DNA of 64,000 nucleotides from Anaerotruncus massiliensis (ex Togo et al. 2026) (GCF_900199635.1 NZ_LT962687.1:1907501-1971500), one strand, 5' to 3'; positions 39,340 to 47,722 are shown, counted from the stretch's first letter. Notes: generated by a model not told the origin, from the sequence alone. Made by a program: numbers and translations.

Positions 39340-40575
39340 TTATCCGTTCCGATTGACGCCCTTCGCGGCCAGGAGGGCCGTCGACCAGGCAATCTGGAGG
39401 TTGTAGCCCCCAGTCAGCGCGTCCACGTCGATCACTTCCCCCGCGAAATAGAGCCCCTTCACGAGCTTGGACTCCATCGTGCGCGGGTCGATCTCCCGGA
39501 CCGCCACGCCGCCCGCCGTGACCACCCCCGCCTCGACGGGCAGCAGCCCCGCCGGCGTGACCGGCAGCGCCTTTAAAAGCGCGGCGAACGCCCGCCGCTC
39601 CTCCCGCGTGACCGCGTTCACCTTGCGGTCGGGCGGAATCCCGCTCAGGCGCACCGCGACCGGGATGAGCTTTTTGGGCAGGAGCTGGTCGAGGGCGTTT
39701 GCAAAGTCGCGGTTTTTCGCCGCGGAAAAGTCCCGCAGCAGCCGCGCGTCGAGCTGCCGGTCGTCGAGCCCCGGCTTGAGGTCGATCTCCATCCGGAAGC
39801 CCCCCGGGTCCCCCGCCAGGTAGGAGGAGGCGGAGAGGACCAGCGGCCCCGACACGCCGAAATGGGTGAAGAGCATCTCCCCCAGCTCGGAGAAGACCGC
39901 CTTTCCCCGCGCGTCCCGCAGGGTGAGGGTCACGTTTTTGAGGGAAAGCCCCATCAGCTCGGCGCACCACGGCTCCTTCGCGCGCACCGGCACGAGGGAG
40001 GCCCGCGCCGGGACGACCGTATGGCCGAGCGCCTTTGCCAGCCGCCAGCCGTCCCCCGTCGAGCCGGTCGCGGGATAGCTGCACCCGCCGGTGGCGACGA
40101 GCACCGCGTCCGCGGAAAGCTCGCGGCCGTCCTCCAGCCGCACGCCCCGTACGCCTCCGTCCTCCGCCAGGATGTCAGTCACGCGCGCGGATGTTACCAG
40201 CCGCGCGCCGGACGCCTTCGCAAAGCGGACGAGCGCGTCCGCCACGTCGGCCGCCCGGTCGGACACCGGGAACACCCGGCCTCCCCGCTCGGTCTTGAGC
40301 GGCACGCCGAGCGACTCGAAGAACGCCATCGCGTCCGCCGGGGAAAAGGCGCTGGCCGCGCCGTAGAGGAAGCGCGGATTGGTGCGCACATTCCGCAAAA
40401 AGTCCTCGGGCGAGCAGTTGTTGGTGACGTTGCAGCGGCCCTTGCCGGTGATCAGCAGCTTGCGGGCGGGGCGCGCCCCCCGCTCGAGCACCGTGACCGA
40501 CGCGCCGCCCTTCGCGGCGAAGCCCGCCGCGAACAGCCCGGCGGCTCCCCCGCCGATCACGACAAGGTCAGACAC
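39340..40575 (-). CDS. HI0933/BaiN-type NAD(P)/FAD-dependent oxidoreductase
   Basis: The 411-residue flavoprotein has VVIGGGAAGLFAAGFAAKGG at the start, then RKLLITGKGRCNVTNN, VLVATGGCSYPATGSTGDGW and the final FAD contact LYFAGEVIDVDALTGGYNLQ. These are the signatures of the aminoacetone-oxidase/BaiN family; the natural substrate is uncertain. It lies between the RpiR regulator (8-base overlap) and cmk. Confidence 0.92.
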   Translation of the reverse strand: MSDLVVIGGGAAGLFAAGFAAKGGASVTVLERGARPARKLLITGKGRCNVTNNCSPEDFLRNVRTNPRFLYGAASAFSPADAMAFFESLGVPLKTERGGRVFPVSDRAADVADALVRFAKASGARLVTSARVTDILAEDGGVRGVRLEDGRELSADAVLVATGGCSYPATGSTGDGWRLAKALGHTVVPARASLVPVRAKEPWCAELMGLSLKNVTLTLRDARGKAVFSELGEMLFTHFGVSGPLVLSASSYLAGDPGGFRMEIDLKPGLDDRQLDARLLRDFSAAKNRDFANALDQLLPKKLIPVAVRLSGIPPDRKVNAVTREERRAFAALLKALPVTPAGLLPVEAGVVTAGGVAVREIDPRTMESKLVKGLYFAGEVIDVDALTGGYNLQIAWSTALLAAKGVNRNG

Positions 40576-41443
40576 CGGCTTCCTCCCCGCGCTTTTCGTA
40601 GACCTCGTATTCGTCCCAGATCTGTTCGAGGCGGTCGTAGGTGCGGGCGATCTCGTCGTGCTTTTTCATGCCCACCGCCACGATCAGGGCGTTGATGAGG
40701 GAGAGGGGCGCGACGAGCGAGTCGATGAAGGAGACCATGTCGCTGCGCGCCATCAGCACATAGTCGGCGTTCTCTGCCAGCGGAGACTGGTTCGAGTCGG
40801 TGAGCGCGATGACCTTCGCGCCGCTCCGGGCGGCGAAGTGGGAGGCCTGCACCGTCCGTTTGGAGTAGCGCGGGAAGCTGATGCCGATGAACACGTCCTC
40901 CGGCCCGATGCGCATGATCTGCTCGAACATCTCGCTGCGGGAGGTGGTGTTGATGAGGCGGACGTTCGGGAAGATGTGGTTGAAGTAGAAGCTCAAAAAC
41001 TGCGCGAGCGCCGACGAGGAGCGCACGCCGATGATATAGATGCTCTTCGCCGCGCAGATGCAGCCGACCGCCGACTCGAAATCGGCGCGGCTCGTCTCCT
41101 CGAGGGTGCGGCGGATCTTTTCGATGTCCTTGCCGAGCACCTTGGCGAGCACGTCGGCGTTTTCGAGCTGGTCGCTCGTCACGTCCATCCGCTGCACGGT
41201 GGTCAGCTTGTTGCGGATGAGCTCCTGGAGCGCCCTCTGCAGCTCGGGGTAGCCCGCGAAGCCCACCTCCGACGCGAAGCGCACGACGGTCGATTCGCTC
41301 ACCCCCACCGTGCTGCCCAGCTTGCTGGCGGTCATGAACGCCGCCTTGTCAAAATGGTTGATCATGTAGTTGGCGATCAGCCGCTGCCCCTTGGAAAACT
41401 GCGGGGTCATTTTGCCGATGAGCGCCAATAAATCCTGGCCCAT
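40568..41443 (-). CDS. MurR/RpiR-family transcriptional regulator
   Basis: The 291-residue protein has an N-terminal HTH_6 domain (FSKGQRLIANYMINHFDKAA, LGSTVGVSESTVVRFASEVG) and a C-terminal SIS sugar-phosphate-binding domain (YIIGVRSSSALAQFLSFYF, ISFPRYSKRTVQASHFA, IALTDSNQSPLAENAD). It probably senses a phosphosugar. The ATG at 41443 has AAAGGA 6 bases upstream. It heads the BaiN-cmk-plsC-ispH operon, an unusual setting for a sugar regulator. Confidence 0.92.
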   Translation of the reverse strand: MGQDLLALIGKMTPQFSKGQRLIANYMINHFDKAAFMTASKLGSTVGVSESTVVRFASEVGFAGYPELQRALQELIRNKLTTVQRMDVTSDQLENADVLAKVLGKDIEKIRRTLEETSRADFESAVGCICAAKSIYIIGVRSSSALAQFLSFYFNHIFPNVRLINTTSRSEMFEQIMRIGPEDVFIGISFPRYSKRTVQASHFAARSGAKVIALTDSNQSPLAENADYVLMARSDMVSFIDSLVAPLSLINALIVAVGMKKHDEIARTYDRLEQIWDEYEVYEKRGEEAGV

Positions 41444-41501
41444 ATCCGATCCTTTCCTTCTGCATCCTGCAAAACGCAAGGTGATCCTCTTTCAGCTTTC
41501 T

Positions 41502-41530
41502 ATCATAGCGGAATTCCGCCGGAAAATCAA
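41502..41530 (-). promoter_or_regulatory. Sigma-A promoter of the rpiR-cmk-ispH operon
   Basis: TTGATT (41525-41530), 17 bases, TATGAT (41502-41507) on the minus strand. The spacer contains CGGAATTCCG, a 10-base palindrome (in CGGCGGAATTCCGC) that could serve as operator. Confidence 0.8.
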
Positions 41531-41551
41531 GCGCGTTCGGATAAAATGGCA

Positions 41552-41587
41552 GAAAAAATGCAGGACTTTTTGCAAAGTCCTGCATTT
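41552..41587 (-). terminator. Terminator of the hydrogenase operon
   Basis: AAATGCAGGACTTT pairs with its partner AAAGTCCTGCATTT around a 4-base loop and is followed by T6 on the minus strand. Confidence 0.88.
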
Positions 41588-41596
41588 CGGGGCGGA

Positions 41597-43042
41597 TTAT
41601 TTGGCAATTTGTGTAACGGCGATGGCGTCGAGGATCGTTTTTTCCTTGGCGAGCTGGCCGTACTTGTTGACCTCGGTCTTGTCCTTGGGGCCATGGGTCA
41701 CGCAGGCCGCGCCGCCGATGCAGCCGCCCACGCAGGCCATGCCCTCGATGAAGTTGTTGGGCAGCAGGTTTTTGTTCGCCTTGAGCAGCGCGATCCTGCA
41801 CTCCTCGATGCCGTCGCAGGCGATCGGATTCGCCTTGAACTGGTCCTCCGGGATGCCGTGCTCCTTGAGCGCCTCGGCCACCGCGTCGGAGAGGCCGCCG
41901 CTGCGCGCGAAGATGCGCCCGTAGTAGGAGGCGTTGTCGAGCAGGCTCTCCTCGAGGTTCTCGACGTTCACCTCGCGCGCGTCGAAGAGGGCCTGGAGCT
42001 CCTCAAAGGTGATGACGCAGTCGATGCCGGTGATATGCTCCTGCTGGAACTCCATCTTCTTGGCGGTGCAGGGGCCGACGAAGACGCACTTCGCGGTGGG
42101 GTCGGTCCGCTTGATGAACCGCGCGACCGCCTCCATCGGGGAGGGGTTGTGGGAGATCTTGTCCACAAGCCCCGGGAAGGCGCTCTTGATGTAGGCGACG
42201 AACGCCGGACAGCAGGAGCTGGTCAAAAAGCCCTTCTCAACGAGCTCCGCGGCCTCCGCGTAGGCCACCATGTCCGCGCCGAGCGCCGCCTCGATGACGC
42301 TGTGGAAGCCGATCTTCCGAAGCCCCGTCACGACCTGCCCGGTCTTGGCATAGCTGAACTGGGAGGAGATCGACGGCGCCACGACCGCGTAGACCTTGTA
42401 TTTCGTGTTGTTCTCGCTCTCCCGCATGATCGTCAGCGCGTCGAGCAGAAACGACTTGTCGACGATCGCGCCGAACGGACACTGGTAGACGCAGGCGCCG
42501 CAGGAGATGCACTTGTCGTTGTCGATCTTCGCGGAGTTGTCCCGGTGCATGCTGATCGCGCCGATTTTGCAGGCGTTCTCGCACGGGCGGGTGTACTTCA
42601 TGATCGCGGTGTAGGGGCAGGCGGTCGCGCACTTGCCGCACTCAATGCACTTCTCCTGGTTGATGCGCGCCTTGCCGTCGCGCACCTCGATCGCGCCCGT
42701 CGGGCAGGCGTGCTCGCAGCGGTGCGCGATGCACCCGCGGCAGGCCGAGCCCACGTGGTAGCGGTTGACCGTGCACTCGTCGCAGGCGATGCGCAGCACC
42801 TCGATGACGTTGGCGTTCTCCTTGTCGCCGCCCATCGCCATGCGGACCCGCTCGGTGATGATCGCGCGCTCCTTGTAGACGCAGCAGCGCGTCGTCGGCT
42901 TGGGGCCGGGGGCGATGTCCATCGGGATGTCCCGGTAGGCGCTCTCGAGCGTCCCCTGGTCGAAGTGCTCGACAACCCCCTTGAGGACCTTGTATTTCAG
43001 CATCTGGACGTTGGTGTCGAAATTGCGTTCGGTAATTTGCAT
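41597..43042 (-). CDS. [FeFe] hydrogenase, group B-like
   Basis: The 481-residue protein has several 4Fe-4S sites (CIECGKCATACPYTAI, CISCGACVYQCPFGAI and others before them) followed by an H-cluster domain. The three H-cluster motifs are TSSCCPAFVAYI, VGPCTAKKMEF and EGMACVGGCIGGAACV. The second and third resemble monomeric group B enzymes rather than bifurcating group A. It would exchange electrons between ferredoxin and H2; the physiological partner is unknown. GGAGGG precedes the ATG. It is last in an operon with a sensory hydrogenase and a phosphatase, and ends at a strong terminator. Confidence 0.92.
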   Translation of the reverse strand: MQITERNFDTNVQMLKYKVLKGVVEHFDQGTLESAYRDIPMDIAPGPKPTTRCCVYKERAIITERVRMAMGGDKENANVIEVLRIACDECTVNRYHVGSACRGCIAHRCEHACPTGAIEVRDGKARINQEKCIECGKCATACPYTAIMKYTRPCENACKIGAISMHRDNSAKIDNDKCISCGACVYQCPFGAIVDKSFLLDALTIMRESENNTKYKVYAVVAPSISSQFSYAKTGQVVTGLRKIGFHSVIEAALGADMVAYAEAAELVEKGFLTSSCCPAFVAYIKSAFPGLVDKISHNPSPMEAVARFIKRTDPTAKCVFVGPCTAKKMEFQQEHITGIDCVITFEELQALFDAREVNVENLEESLLDNASYYGRIFARSGGLSDAVAEALKEHGIPEDQFKANPIACDGIEECRIALLKANKNLLPNNFIEGMACVGGCIGGAACVTHGPKDKTEVNKYGQLAKEKTILDAIAVTQIAK

Positions 43043-43084
43043 CTGTTACCCTCCATTGACGCGGCTGGCCGCGGGTTTGGTCAT

Positions 43085-44254
43085 CTAGTAGTAGCTCACC
43101 CTTACCGTCTTGCCCATCAGCTCGAGGTATTTGGCGAGGTCTTCGATCAGCCGCAGCTTGATCGAAAGATCGATCGGCATATCCGGGTTCTGGTGGGCCG
43201 GGTTCATCGCCCGCCCCACGAAGAGGTTCACGTCGGTCGCGCTCTCAAAGAGCATCTGCGCGATCAGCGAGGCGCCGTCCTTCTTGCCGATCCATTCGCT
43301 GTAGGTGTCGGTGCCCGACGAATACCGCCGCGCGAGCTCGACGACGTGCTTCATCGTGAGCACCCCCTCGGTGCACAGGTCCACGCCCTCGATAAAGCCG
43401 ATCGGCGGGATCTCGGGGTCGAGGTAGTCGAGGCAGGTCCTGACGGAGGTGTGCAGGTATTTGGCCACGATCGTGGAGGTCGTGCCCCCGCAGACGATCG
43501 TCTTGCCCCCCTGCCCGAAGAAGAGCCGCATGATCTTTTCGTCGTCCTCCGGGTTGACCGGCGGGCCGATCATCAGATTGACGAGCTGGCGCTCGCGGAT
43601 GCGCAGCGCGGCCACCGTCGTGTCGTCGCCCGGCTTTCCCATGTAGAGATCGCGGCAGGCGTCGCTCACGAGCCCCGCCACCGCCTTGGCCGACATGGCC
43701 GCGTTGTAGTGGGCCTCGAGGTATTCGACGACGTTCGGCCGCTCCCAGCCGAAGTTGAGCGACTGGCCCACCCCCGCGTGGATGACGCCGTCGCTCATCG
43801 CGACGAACACGTCCCCCAGGCGCGCGGGGAAGCGGGATTCGTAGATCTTCTTGCCCGCGATCGTCTTCTCGGTCCGCTCGTAGTCGACGCTTCTGCCGTC
43901 CCGCAGCATGATCACGTCGGGGTTGTCGTACTGGATGAGGGAGACCTCGTCCCCGTGCACCTTGATCACCGTGAAGGTCGCGTAGGCCACCTGGCGCACC
44001 GAGCAGACGGGCAGCGTCTGCGCGATCGTCGTCACGCAGTCCTCCACGGTCATGTCGCTGTCCATCATCGTCGCGATGATCTTGGAGGTGAGGGTCGAGA
44101 GGATGTTCGCCTTGACGCCGCTGCCCAGCCCGTCGGCCAGCACCATCGTGAAGTCGCCGCTCGGGTTGTTCTTCACCTCGACGCGGTCGCCGCACAGCTG
44201 CTCGCCGTACTTGTTGAGGCTGATGTAGCCGTTCTCCATAAACAGTTTTTCCAT
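43085..44254 (-). CDS. SpoIIE/PP2C-type protein phosphatase of a hydrogenase operon
   Basis: The 389-residue protein has a PP2C/SpoIIE core with Asp-Gly motifs FTMVLADGLGSGVKANILS near residue 35, VFVAMSDGVIHAG near 145 and the closing GDDTTVAALRIRE near 210. A roughly 170-residue C-terminal domain of unknown fold follows. It has no membrane segment. Similar genes occur between the same hydrogenase genes in other Clostridia. It probably acts on a phosphoprotein in a redox signalling route; the target is not known. Confidence 0.87.
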   Translation of the reverse strand: MEKLFMENGYISLNKYGEQLCGDRVEVKNNPSGDFTMVLADGLGSGVKANILSTLTSKIIATMMDSDMTVEDCVTTIAQTLPVCSVRQVAYATFTVIKVHGDEVSLIQYDNPDVIMLRDGRSVDYERTEKTIAGKKIYESRFPARLGDVFVAMSDGVIHAGVGQSLNFGWERPNVVEYLEAHYNAAMSAKAVAGLVSDACRDLYMGKPGDDTTVAALRIRERQLVNLMIGPPVNPEDDEKIMRLFFGQGGKTIVCGGTTSTIVAKYLHTSVRTCLDYLDPEIPPIGFIEGVDLCTEGVLTMKHVVELARRYSSGTDTYSEWIGKKDGASLIAQMLFESATDVNLFVGRAMNPAHQNPDMPIDLSIKLRLIEDLAKYLELMGKTVRVSYY

Positions 44255-44256
44255 GG

Positions 44257-45951
44257 CTACTCGTCCTCCGAGAGCACGGTGTTCTTGATCTTGGTCAGCG
44301 CGATCTTCGTCTCGGCGGTCGTTTCGCCCAGCAGCGACGCGATGTCCTGGACGATGCGCATCTGCTTTTCGATCACCTTGTCGGTGATGTCGATCGTCTG
44401 GGCGCGGCGCTCGATGTACTTCTCCCTGCGCGCCTGCTCCGCCGTGATGTCCTTGAAGATGCCGAACAGGCAGTGGTGGTCCGCGTCGCGTACCACCGTC
44501 AGCTCGACGTGCTTGTCGAGGTCCGCCAGGTACATCTTCTTGTCGATCACATCGTTGCCCGTCTCAAGCACATCCTGGAAATCGGTCGGGTCGATCAGGT
44601 CGATCACGTCCCTGCCGATCGCGTCCTTCGACTTGGGGATGTTGAAAAGGTGGCAGGCGGACATGTTCATCCGCTGGACGGTCAGCCGGTCGTCGAGCAC
44701 CAGGATCGCGTTGGGAGACACCGCGAACACGTTGTTCGAGAAGCTCTCCGCGTTCTCCAGCAGGTAGGGCAGGCACATCGTGATGTCCGCCTTGCCGTTG
44801 TAGACCGCCTTGGCCTTGTCGCGGCAGGTCGGGTAGCCGCAGGAGCCGCAGTTGAGCTCGTCCTCCGGCTTGGTTTTGCCCATGCGCGCGAGGATGTCGG
44901 TGATTGCCGCCGCGGGCGGGTCGGGCTCGTGCACGAACTCGTTGGGGATGTGGCGCGCGAGGCCGAAACCGCAGGCGATGTCGAAGTCGGGCTTTTTGTC
45001 CTCGTCCGGCTGGGCGAACTCGTCCACCCGCACCCGGCTGCCGAGCAGGTTCTCCTGGTAGGCGCGCGCCGCGGGCCCGTTGATGCAGCTGCCCTCGCAG
45101 GCGCTCATCTCGACGAAGTACCCCTTGAGGCCGCCGCGCTCGATCGCCTCGATCGCGCGCACGCAGTTTTCCACCCCGTCGACCGCGATGTACTTGTAGC
45201 CGGTGCCGCGCGTGTGCATGCACTCGATGATGCCGCCCGTGCGCGGGAAGAAGCGGGAGGCGCGTCCCTCGCTCTCCGCCACCGGGGCGGGCGCGACCTC
45301 GATATGCCGCATCTGGAACCACTGCACGAGCTCGTCGAAGGTGAGCACGCAGTCTATGTAGCCGGGGACCTTCTGCATCTCGTCCTTTTTGGAGATGCAG
45401 GGGCCGATGAAGACGACGTAGGCGTCGGGGTATTCCTCCTTGATGAGCTTCGCGCTGGCCATCATCGGGGAGATCACCGGCGCGATACAGGGGATGACCG
45501 CCGGGAAATACTTCTGGATGAGGGTGACGACCGTGTGGCAGCAGGAGGAGATGATGACCTCCTGTTTGTGATCGCGGATGAGGTTTTCATATTCGCTCTT
45601 GACGATATAGGCGCCCTCGGCGGTCTCCCGCGCGGCGAACAGCCCGAGCTTTTTGAGGTATCCCTCCATCTCCCCGATCCCCGAGACGGGGAACTCGCTG
45701 ATAAACGAGGGGGCGAGCGTCGCGATGACCCGCTTGCCGGAGCCCACCGCCCCGATCACCTCGGTCAGGTCGCTGCGCACGCGCTTCGCGTTCTGCGGGC
45801 AGACGACGACGCACCGCCCGCACAGGATGCACTCCTCCGGGATGATCTTCGCCTGGTTGTCGGCGAAACGGATCGATTTGACCGGGCAGGAGCGGATGCA
45901 CTTGTGGCAGTTTTTACAGTTGGCCTTCTTGAGGCTCAGTACGTCGGTCAT
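44257..45951 (-). CDS. Sensory [FeFe] hydrogenase with PAS domain (group C, HydS-like)
   Basis: The 564-residue protein has two N-terminal 4Fe-4S sites (CKNCHKCIRSCPVKSI, CILCGRCVVVCPQNAK) and a modified H-cluster domain: SSCCHTVVTLI, IGPCISKKDE, EMSACEGSCINGPA. A 4Fe-4S Fes domain follows (CGSCGYPTCRDKAKA), then a PAS domain (ESFSNNVFAVSPNAILVLDD) and a C-terminal coiled coil. Group C enzymes are thought to sense H2 or redox state. No kinase or cyclase is attached; output probably goes through the phosphatase encoded 2 bases downstream. Confidence 0.92.
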   Translation of the reverse strand: MTDVLSLKKANCKNCHKCIRSCPVKSIRFADNQAKIIPEECILCGRCVVVCPQNAKRVRSDLTEVIGAVGSGKRVIATLAPSFISEFPVSGIGEMEGYLKKLGLFAARETAEGAYIVKSEYENLIRDHKQEVIISSCCHTVVTLIQKYFPAVIPCIAPVISPMMASAKLIKEEYPDAYVVFIGPCISKKDEMQKVPGYIDCVLTFDELVQWFQMRHIEVAPAPVAESEGRASRFFPRTGGIIECMHTRGTGYKYIAVDGVENCVRAIEAIERGGLKGYFVEMSACEGSCINGPAARAYQENLLGSRVRVDEFAQPDEDKKPDFDIACGFGLARHIPNEFVHEPDPPAAAITDILARMGKTKPEDELNCGSCGYPTCRDKAKAVYNGKADITMCLPYLLENAESFSNNVFAVSPNAILVLDDRLTVQRMNMSACHLFNIPKSKDAIGRDVIDLIDPTDFQDVLETGNDVIDKKMYLADLDKHVELTVVRDADHHCLFGIFKDITAEQARREKYIERRAQTIDITDKVIEKQMRIVQDIASLLGETTAETKIALTKIKNTVLSEDE

Positions 45952-46199
45952 TGCGGCTGCAGCTCCTTCACGACCTTATCAATGAAAATTTCCCGGGCGT
46001 TGTCGGTGTTGAGCCCGGTGACGATTTCGTCGTTCACCTTGATCGTCACGCCGTGCTGGCAGTGGCCGAGGCAGAAGGACGCGTTCAGGCTCACCCGGTC
46101 CTCCAGCTTGTATTCCGCGATCAGCTCCTTGAACGCGTTGATGATGTTGTAAGAGCCTTTGAGATGGCACGAGCTTCCGATGCAGACGTAAATTTCCAT
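45948..46199 (-). CDS. Thioredoxin-like [2Fe-2S] ferredoxin protein (NuoE/HydC-like)
   Basis: The 83-residue protein has the four cluster Cys of the thioredoxin-like ferredoxin fold: CIGSSCHLKG at residues 5-14 and CLGHCQHG near residue 43. It is the first gene of the hydrogenase operon and overlaps the sensory hydrogenase (ATGA). It likely feeds electrons to or from it. Confidence 0.92.
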   Translation of the reverse strand: MEIYVCIGSSCHLKGSYNIINAFKELIAEYKLEDRVSLNASFCLGHCQHGVTIKVNDEIVTGLNTDNAREIFIDKVVKELQPQ

Positions 46200-46288
46200 G
46201 TCGTTTCCTCCGGTTCTTGTTTTCCCGGAGGGGCCGCTGTTTCGTTCCCCTTTTCCCGCGCGACGGCCCCATCCGTTTTCTTTCTATA

Positions 46289-46317
46289 AGGATACTACAT
46301 TTCGGTTTCTTTTTCAA
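46289..46317 (-). promoter_or_regulatory. Promoter of the hydrogenase operon
   Basis: TTGAAA (46312-46317), 17 bases, TATCCT (46289-46294) on the minus strand. The -10 is weak, fitting a regulated promoter. Confidence 0.65.
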
Positions 46318-46318
46318 T

Positions 46319-46336
46319 GTGTTAATTCTTTAACAA
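46319..46336. promoter_or_regulatory. Rex-type operator
   Basis: The plus-strand GTGTTAATTCTTTAACAA matches the Firmicute Rex consensus TTGTTAA-N4-TTAACAA at 13 of 14 fixed positions. It lies one base upstream of the -35 box of the hydrogenase operon. Rex is a repressor released at high NADH/NAD+ in known species. Confidence 0.75.
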
Positions 46337-46378
46337 TATGTAAAATCCTCCGCTCTTTTTGTCATTTCATCCAAATCC

Positions 46379-46915
46379 TCACGTTTTCAGCAGTTTACGC
46401 CGTTCCCTGTAGTCAGGCATCCATTTTGCCATCTCCGCGTGGAACCCCGCCTGGTGGTCGGGGTGCAGAAAGTGCACGTATTCGTGCAGCACCACGTATT
46501 CCACCGCCGCACGCGGCTTTCCCATCAGCTGCTTGTTGAGGGTGATGCGGTTCTTCGCCGGGCAGCACACCCCCCAGCGGCTCTTCATCCACCGCACCCG
46601 CAGCTCGGGCTTTTCCGGCAGCAGGCGCGCGAAGAGCGGATAGATCCGGTCGCTCACCTCCGTGAACGCCTCGAGACATTCCGCGTCGGTGTACGCCTCC
46701 CGCGCCGCCTCGGCCTCCCCCGCATGCGCCGCCAGGCGTTCCCGCGCCCGCGCGATCCACGCCGCGCGGCCCGCGACAAACCCGTCCACCTCGGAAAGCG
46801 GCGTGCGCCGGGGCGCGGAAACATGCACCGTCCCGTCGGCGCGCACCCGCAGATTGAGGTTTTTGACCGCCTTCCGGGTCAGCTCGTATTCCACGCCGCC
46901 CGCCGTCCGCGTCAT
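46379..46915 (-). CDS. YgjP-like (DUF45/M48-type) metallopeptidase
   Basis: The 178-residue protein has VEYVVLHEYVHFLHPDHQAG with the zinc motif HEYVH and a further His, and KSRWGVCCPAKNRITLNKQL, typical of YgjP. The ATG at 46915 has AGGAGG 7 bases upstream; the longer frame covers the acylphosphatase gene. It follows the acylphosphatase by 11 bases. Substrate unknown. Confidence 0.88.
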   Translation of the reverse strand: MTRTAGGVEYELTRKAVKNLNLRVRADGTVHVSAPRRTPLSEVDGFVAGRAAWIARARERLAAHAGEAEAAREAYTDAECLEAFTEVSDRIYPLFARLLPEKPELRVRWMKSRWGVCCPAKNRITLNKQLMGKPRAAVEYVVLHEYVHFLHPDHQAGFHAEMAKWMPDYRERRKLLKT

Positions 46916-46926
46916 CCCTTCCCCTC

Positions 46927-47205
46927 CTAATTCAGCGTGCGGAAGCCGTACTCCTCGATCGGATCGAGCTTTTGCACCGTCAGGTTTTGCACCTCGCTGT
47001 AGTGGCTGCCGCGCCGCACCGCCGCCGTAAACGCCTCCACCGCGTCGGGCGCGCCCTGCACCTCCATGTCCACCGCGCCGTCCTCCCGGTTGCGCACCCA
47101 GCCGGTGAGCCCCAGCCCCCGCGCCGTATAGCTGACATAGTAGCGGAAGCCCACCCCCTGCACATAGCCCTCTGCCAGCAGGTAAAGCCTCATCTTTTTC
47201 GCCAC
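46927..47205 (-). CDS. acyP: Acylphosphatase
   Basis: The 92-residue protein holds the family motif GYVQGVGFRYYV (catalytic Arg) and GLTGWVRNREDGAVDMEVQG (catalytic Asn). It hydrolyses acyl phosphates. The start is taken as GTG at 47205, with GGGGGAG upstream, because an ATG at 47235 lies before the predicted transcription start. Confidence 0.9.
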   Translation of the reverse strand: MAKKMRLYLLAEGYVQGVGFRYYVSYTARGLGLTGWVRNREDGAVDMEVQGAPDAVEAFTAAVRRGSHYSEVQNLTVQKLDPIEEYGFRTLN

Positions 47206-47237
47206 GGGCGTCTCCCCCTTTCCGGTGATCTCCATCG

Positions 47238-47266
47238 ATTTTACCGCAAACGGACGATATTGTCGA
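47238..47266 (-). promoter_or_regulatory. Sigma-A promoter of acyP-ygjP
   Basis: TCGACA (47261-47266), 17 bases, TAAAAT (47238-47243) on the minus strand, each with one mismatch. Confidence 0.8.
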
Positions 47267-47324
47267 GAGTCTGGCGGCCGCCGGCGGCTTTGGATTTTTT
47301 GCCCTGCGGGCGGCGGGCGCTTTA

Positions 47325-47428
47325 CGGGAATTGCCGCCCGTGGGCGGCAAGAATCACGAGCGCGTTCCGCCGCGCGCCTCGGGTTCCTTTTCGGACGGAC
47401 GAAAAGGAACCAAAAGTCCGCCTAAGGG
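47325..47428. repeat. Dispersed repeat R1, copy B
   Basis: Counterpart of 14017-14121, same orientation. Hairpin 1 reads TTGCCGCC/GGCGGCAA here, while hairpin 2 (GGTTCCTTTT/AAAAGGAACC) is unchanged. Confidence 0.85.
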
Positions 47429-47443
47429 ACTTCCGCCTTGGGC

Positions 47444-47614
47444 GGCCTGCCCGGGCTGCGCCCGGAGCGCGCTACGCGCGACGGCCGATCTCCGGCCTAA
47501 GAGCCGCCTTCGGCGGTTGGCCTCCGAAACGCGGTCTGCGGACCGCAGTCGCGGGCGCTCCGCCCCGCGACCCCGGCTTGAGTCCGCTACGCGGACCCGG
47601 CCCTGCGGGCCGGA
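47444..47614 (-). repeat. Dispersed repeat R3, copy B (inverted, with 60-base insertion)
   Basis: Read on the minus strand it matches 14441-14551 almost base for base, except for about 60 extra bases in the middle. The extra bases are themselves built of short palindromes such as CCGCCGAAGGCGG. It sits between R1 and R2, which are adjacent in the other copy. Confidence 0.85.
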
Positions 47615-47640
47615 ACTTTAAGCGGTATCCCCCGGGAGCA

Positions 47641-47722
47641 CCTTGCCATGACCCGCAGGTTACAGCCGCTCCCCACGGGTACACCAGCTGAGGGCTCAAT
47701 TCAGGTTGCGGGCGCTCCCAAC
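47641..47722. repeat. Dispersed repeat R2, copy B
   Basis: Gapless 82-base match to 14157-14238, about nine mismatches, same orientation relative to R1. Confidence 0.85.

Noticed and set aside
41546-44767. A 1073-codon open frame opposite the hydrogenase operon
   Set aside because: Same reason: antisense to clear Fe-S enzymes, low-complexity translation, no ribosome site.
47206-47235. ATG at 47235 as acylphosphatase start
   Set aside because: It overlaps the predicted transcription start from the promoter at 47238-47266 and would add ten residues not typical of the family; GTG at 47205 has a ribosome site.
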